Source: Prevotella sp. (GTDB taxonomy: Bacteria; Bacteroidota; Bacteroidia; Bacteroidales; Bacteroidaceae). Taken from it: 64,000 nt of DNA. The first letter of the stretch is position 1. Each line of letters starts with the position of its first letter. The DNA is taken from positions 84,073 to 148,072 of the forward strand of contig JAFZVV010000010.1 of the NCBI GenBank assembly GCA_017617615.1, given 5' to 3'. Below the pieces are notes generated by a model. It searched no databases and was not told the DNA's origin. It saw only the letters and a list, made by a program, of their open reading frames with translations. Shown here piece by piece: positions 61,222 through 64,000 of this stretch. A program made the position numbers and the translations under genes.

Positions 61222-61938
61222 ATGAATATTGCATTAATCATCGCTGGAGGCTCCGGCAACCGGATGGGGCAAGACATCCCCAAACAATTTATGCATATCG
61301 ACGGTGCTCCAATTGTTATTCATACTTTGATGTGCTTTCAAAGGCATCCCGACATTCAGGAAATAGCAGTAGTGTGCCTCAAAGGATGGGAAACTGTACT
61401 TCAGAGTTACGCCAACCAATTTAATGTCACAAAATTGAAACATATTTTCCCAGGTGGCTACACCGGTATGGAATCCATACACAATGGCATATATGGCCTT
61501 TTGGAAGCGGGATACGACAAGAACGACCTCGTTTTGATTCACGATGCAGTAAGGCCATTGCTCTCACAAGACATCATCAGCAGTAATATTGCCATTTGCA
61601 AAGCCTATGGCTATGCCATCACTGGAATCAAATGTAGAGAGGCCATCTTGGAAAGCGAAGACGGATTCACCACGTCAACGAGTATTCCTCGCGACAGGCT
61701 CATCAGAACCCAGACCCCTCAGACATTCAGGTTGGGTAACATTATTTCCGCACATGAAGAAGCCAAGGAGAAAGGAATTCATGACTCGGTGGCATCATGC
61801 ACACTATGTGCCGAATTAGGCAATAGAGAGATGCATATCGTCCCTGGTTCGGAGAAAAATATCAAAGTGACAACTATTGAGGATTTGGAGATATTGAAAG
61901 CGTTGATGCATACATCGAAAGAAGACTGGCTAAAATAA
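61222..61938 (+). CDS. IspD/TarI-family cytidylyltransferase
   Basis: 238 residues. The nucleotide-binding start is ALIIAGGSGNRMGQDIPKQF, then FPGGYTGMESIHNGIYGLL, VLIHDAVRPLLSQDIISS and RTQTPQTFRLG. Both IspD (isoprenoid) and TarI (CDP-ribitol) enzymes have these blocks. Its place just before a sugar epimerase in a glycan locus, and probable existence of a housekeeping ispD elsewhere, favour a CDP-polyol role, but the sequence does not decide. It is more AT-rich than the export genes upstream and 7 bases before the epimerase gene. Confidence 0.85.
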   Translation: MNIALIIAGGSGNRMGQDIPKQFMHIDGAPIVIHTLMCFQRHPDIQEIAVVCLKGWETVLQSYANQFNVTKLKHIFPGGYTGMESIHNGIYGLLEAGYDKNDLVLIHDAVRPLLSQDIISSNIAICKAYGYAITGIKCREAILESEDGFTTSTSIPRDRLIRTQTPQTFRLGNIISAHEEAKEKGIHDSVASCTLCAELGNREMHIVPGSEKNIKVTTIEDLEILKALMHTSKEDWLK

Positions 61939-61945
61939 TCACAAG

Positions 61946-62974
61946 ATGCAATTATATTGGAAAGATATAGAGGAGATTACGAAGCTTGATCTTCCCTGGA
62001 GTTTGTTATCTGGGAAAAATATACTCATCACAGGGGCCACTGGATTAATCGGAGGGTGCCTGGTTGAGACTCTGATGTCCAATCCCAATATTGACTATCA
62101 TATTTTTGCATCGGGCCGAAATGAAGAAAGGGCAAGGAGAAGATTCTCAAGATATGAGAATGATGCTCATTATCATTTCATCAAATATGATGTCACTGAA
62201 AAGTTGGAAAGCGACCTCACGTTCGACTATATCATTTTTGCCGCCAGCAATGCCAGTCCCAATTTCTTTGCGAAGACACCGGTAGAAATCATCAAATCAA
62301 ACATCGAAGGAGTAGTCAATACTGTAGAATACGGATTATGCCATGGCATGAGAAGATTTCTCTATATCTCTACAGGAGAGGTGTATGGCGAGGGAGACGG
62401 GAGAGTCTTCACAGAAGAATACAGCGGCTATGTCAACCCACTCAACCCACGGTCGTGTTATCCCTCATCCAAAAGAGCTGCCGAAACATTATGTGCTTCC
62501 TATTCTGTAGAATACGGGGCAGATGTTGTCATAGCCCGTCCTTGTCATACCTTCGGTCCTTTTTTCACAGAATCCGACAACCGCGTCTATGCCCAGTTCA
62601 TCAGGAATATCCGCAATGGAGAGGATATCGTGTTGAAAAGTAAAGGCACGCAATATAGGTCGTGGTGCTATGTCGTAGACTGCGCCTGTGCGTTGCTCTA
62701 CATCCTACTGAAAGGAAAAAATGGAGAAGCTTACAATATCGCCGACCCCAATGCCAACATCACCATCCGCGAACTCGCAGAGATGATTGCAAAGATTGGG
62801 AACAAGAAGGTTGTTTTCGACATGCCGACAGAAGAAGAGAGCAAAGGATATAATCAAGTCAAGCAGTCTTTATATTCCATTGAAAAGATATCTCAATTAG
62901 GTTGGTCTATCAAGGGCAGCATGTATGAAAAGATGCAGAAGACACTGAAAGCAGTCTCAGAATGCAAAGATTAA
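61946..62974 (+). CDS. NAD-dependent epimerase/dehydratase (extended SDR)
   Basis: 342 residues. The Rossmann motif is ILITGATGLIGGCLVETLMS, after a 28-residue lead. YISTGEVYGEGDGRVFTEEY, then the catalytic SCYPSSKRAAETL (YxxxK) and ARPCHTFGPFF follow, all typical of UDP/dTDP-sugar epimerases and dehydratases. The substrate is not evident. It is coupled to the cytidylyltransferase (7 bases), so a CDP-linked sugar or polyol is a guess. AT-rich compared with the kinase and export genes. Confidence 0.9.
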   Translation: MQLYWKDIEEITKLDLPWSLLSGKNILITGATGLIGGCLVETLMSNPNIDYHIFASGRNEERARRRFSRYENDAHYHFIKYDVTEKLESDLTFDYIIFAASNASPNFFAKTPVEIIKSNIEGVVNTVEYGLCHGMRRFLYISTGEVYGEGDGRVFTEEYSGYVNPLNPRSCYPSSKRAAETLCASYSVEYGADVVIARPCHTFGPFFTESDNRVYAQFIRNIRNGEDIVLKSKGTQYRSWCYVVDCACALLYILLKGKNGEAYNIADPNANITIRELAEMIAKIGNKKVVFDMPTEEESKGYNQVKQSLYSIEKISQLGWSIKGSMYEKMQKTLKAVSECKD

Positions 62975-63069
62975 TCTCTCTTTGTCCATCCATGGGAAAA
63001 AAAAGGGAAGTGTTTATCATGCAGAACCCAAAGGAAATAAAATAATCATCATCACTAAAATATTATTCA

Positions 63070-63867
63070 ATGGCTATCTCTGAATCAATCATATATAAAA
63101 TTAGAAGGGAATGTTATAAATATTTAGTTGATCATTTTCCAAGAATAATTTTGGATAGAATTTGGAAAAAGGATTTTGGATACACTGTTAATTGGGAACA
63201 CCCTCGTGATTTAAATGAAAAAATTGAATGGCTTATTTGCTATGGTGACACAAAAATGTGGCCTCAATTAGCAGACAAATACAAAGTAAGAGAATACGTT
63301 ACCCAACGAGGATACGGGCATATTCTACCTCAATTGTATGGAGTTTGGAATGACGCGAGCAAAATTGATTTCTCCAAATTACCTGAAAAGTTCATTTTAA
63401 AATGTAATCATGATAGTGGTTCTTATCATATTGTCAATAAGCAAGAAGGATACGATCCAATAGGCATTTCAGAAAAAATGAATAGGTATTTAAATGAAAA
63501 ATTTGGATACCGTTATTGTGAGCCTCATTACAACAAAATCAAACCTTTAGTTATTGCTGAAGAGTTTTTTGAGGCACCCTTAGATACAAATTCCACTTCT
63601 TTAATTGACTATAAAGTATGGTGTTTTGATGGCAATCCGTATTGTATCTTTACATGCTCCAACAGGAGTCATAAAGGAATAGATATTAATGTTTTCGATC
63701 TTGATTGGCATGTCCACCCAGAATATGCTGTTTTTTCTGATCATTATAGAGATGGCAATGGGGAAGTCCCTAAACCAATGATTCTTAACAACATGTTAGA
63801 AGTTGCTTCATCCCTTTCCAAAGGTTTACCACAAGCAAGAGTCGATTTTTACATTATAGATCACTAG
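63070..63867 (+). pseudogene. TupA-like ATP-grasp glycan-modifying gene, 3' end lost to an insertion
   Basis: 265 residues remain. The family opening WKKDFGYTVNWEHPRDLNEK and ADKYKVREYV are present, then FILKCNHDSGSYHI (ATP-binding) and LIDYKVWCFDGNPYCIF. Family members continue after the RVDFY block with a conserved metal-binding GELTF-type end; here translation stops right after ARVDFYIIDH at 63867, where insertion-sequence DNA begins. The protein lacks the last catalytic part and is probably inactive. It is the most AT-rich gene in the window, a sign of transfer. The normal role would be adding amino acids or similar groups to a surface polymer. Confidence 0.75.
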
Positions 63868-64000
63868 TGTCCGGAATAAATTACCAAAACCTTAATTGGC
63901 CATCATTTTCCGGTTCTAATTTAGAATTATCGATTTGCTTAAACAATTCAGATAAGGGTATCCTCTCAAAGAGAACCAGCCCTACCGCCTGAGAGAAAAT
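63865..64000 (-). mobile_element. Insertion sequence, right end (continues beyond window)
   Basis: The sequence TAGTGTCCGGAATAA at 63865 looks like an IS terminus, directly after the broken TupA-like frame. On the reverse strand a frame runs from the window end to a stop at 63881-63883 and reads IFSQAVGLVLFERIPLSELF then KQIDNSKLEPENDGQLRFW. This resembles the C-terminus of an IS4-type DDE transposase. The left end and target duplication are outside the window. Confidence 0.55.
63881..64000 (-). CDS. Transposase C-terminus (partial)
   Basis: The last 39 codons plus stop of a reverse-strand gene that continues beyond the window. LFERIPLSELFKQID resembles the hydrophobic C-terminal helix of IS4-type transposases. 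The catalytic DDE residues are not in the window, so the family call is tentative. Confidence 0.5.
   Translation of the reverse strand: MFSQAVGLVLFERIPLSELFKQIDNSKLEPENDGQLRFW

Noticed and set aside
1..64000. CRISPR array, tRNA or rRNA genes, prophage or conjugative element
   Set aside because: No regularly spaced direct repeats, cloverleaf, rRNA segment, integrase or tra-type gene was seen on either strand; the only mobile DNA found is the IS end at the right edge.

Overview
The window looks like chromosome from a member of the Bacteroidales, most likely a Prevotella or close relative. Promoters have the Bacteroidota form (TTTG, about 19-20 bases, TAnnTTTG). The gene set includes an RprX/RprY two-component pair, an UpxY antiterminator, a C10 (SpeB/interpain-type) protease, secreted proteins with Por-type C-terminal tails, polysaccharide-degrading enzymes (GH92, GH43, GH28), and small proteins of types common in that group. 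Most genes are moderately GC-rich; the last 3 kb is visibly more AT-rich.

Layout. 1-5.1 kb: the end of a secreted protein, a small protein, and three reverse-strand genes (GH92 mannosidase, flavoprotein, lipoprotein). 5.4-10.1 kb: anion symporter, the Kdo genes kdsA-kdsD, and a phospholipase D-type enzyme. 10.1-13.3 kb (reverse): nrdD-nrdG with a LuxR-type regulator. 13.8-17.3 kb (reverse): zapB-like gene, zapA, a probable 6S-like RNA, rny and a membrane protein. 17.8-21.7 kb: rfbA, a Wzc-type tyrosine kinase and a HAD phosphatase. 22-24 kb: HU protein, a 29-residue basic ribosomal-type protein and RNase G. 24-31 kb (reverse): C10 protease, AlaX-type editing protein, cytoplasmic GH13, fabD and rpsF-rpsR-rplI. 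31-39 kb (mostly reverse): rprXY, the tsaC-clc-fmt group and a ROK kinase, with a lone nucleotidyltransferase on the forward strand. 39.4-43.2 kb: LysE exporter, DUF4924, rfbD, prfC. 43.3-50.6 kb: upxY, trpF, rpe, an ECF sigma factor, a cobalamin riboswitch with no gene after it, and a pectin/hemicellulose pair (GH28-GH43).

52-64 kb is a long forward-strand surface-polysaccharide locus. It opens with a tightly overlapping four-gene module: HprK-related kinase, radical SAM/SPASM protein, PqqD-like protein and nucleotidyltransferase. Then come the Wza-type export protein, a Wzc-type tyrosine kinase with a (Tyr-Gly)n tail, a CpsB-type phosphatase, an EEP hydrolase, a cytidylyltransferase, an NAD-dependent epimerase and a TupA-like ATP-grasp gene cut short by an insertion sequence at the window edge.

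The best candidate for an undescribed system is the overlapping kinase/radical-SAM/PqqD/nucleotidyltransferase module that shares an operon with the capsule-export genes. Its parts resemble peptide-modification (RiPP) machinery, but no recognisable precursor peptide is encoded beside it. The second is the cobalamin riboswitch, followed by two or three terminator-like hairpins and no credible forward gene. All functions are inferred from reading the sequence; no database search was possible.
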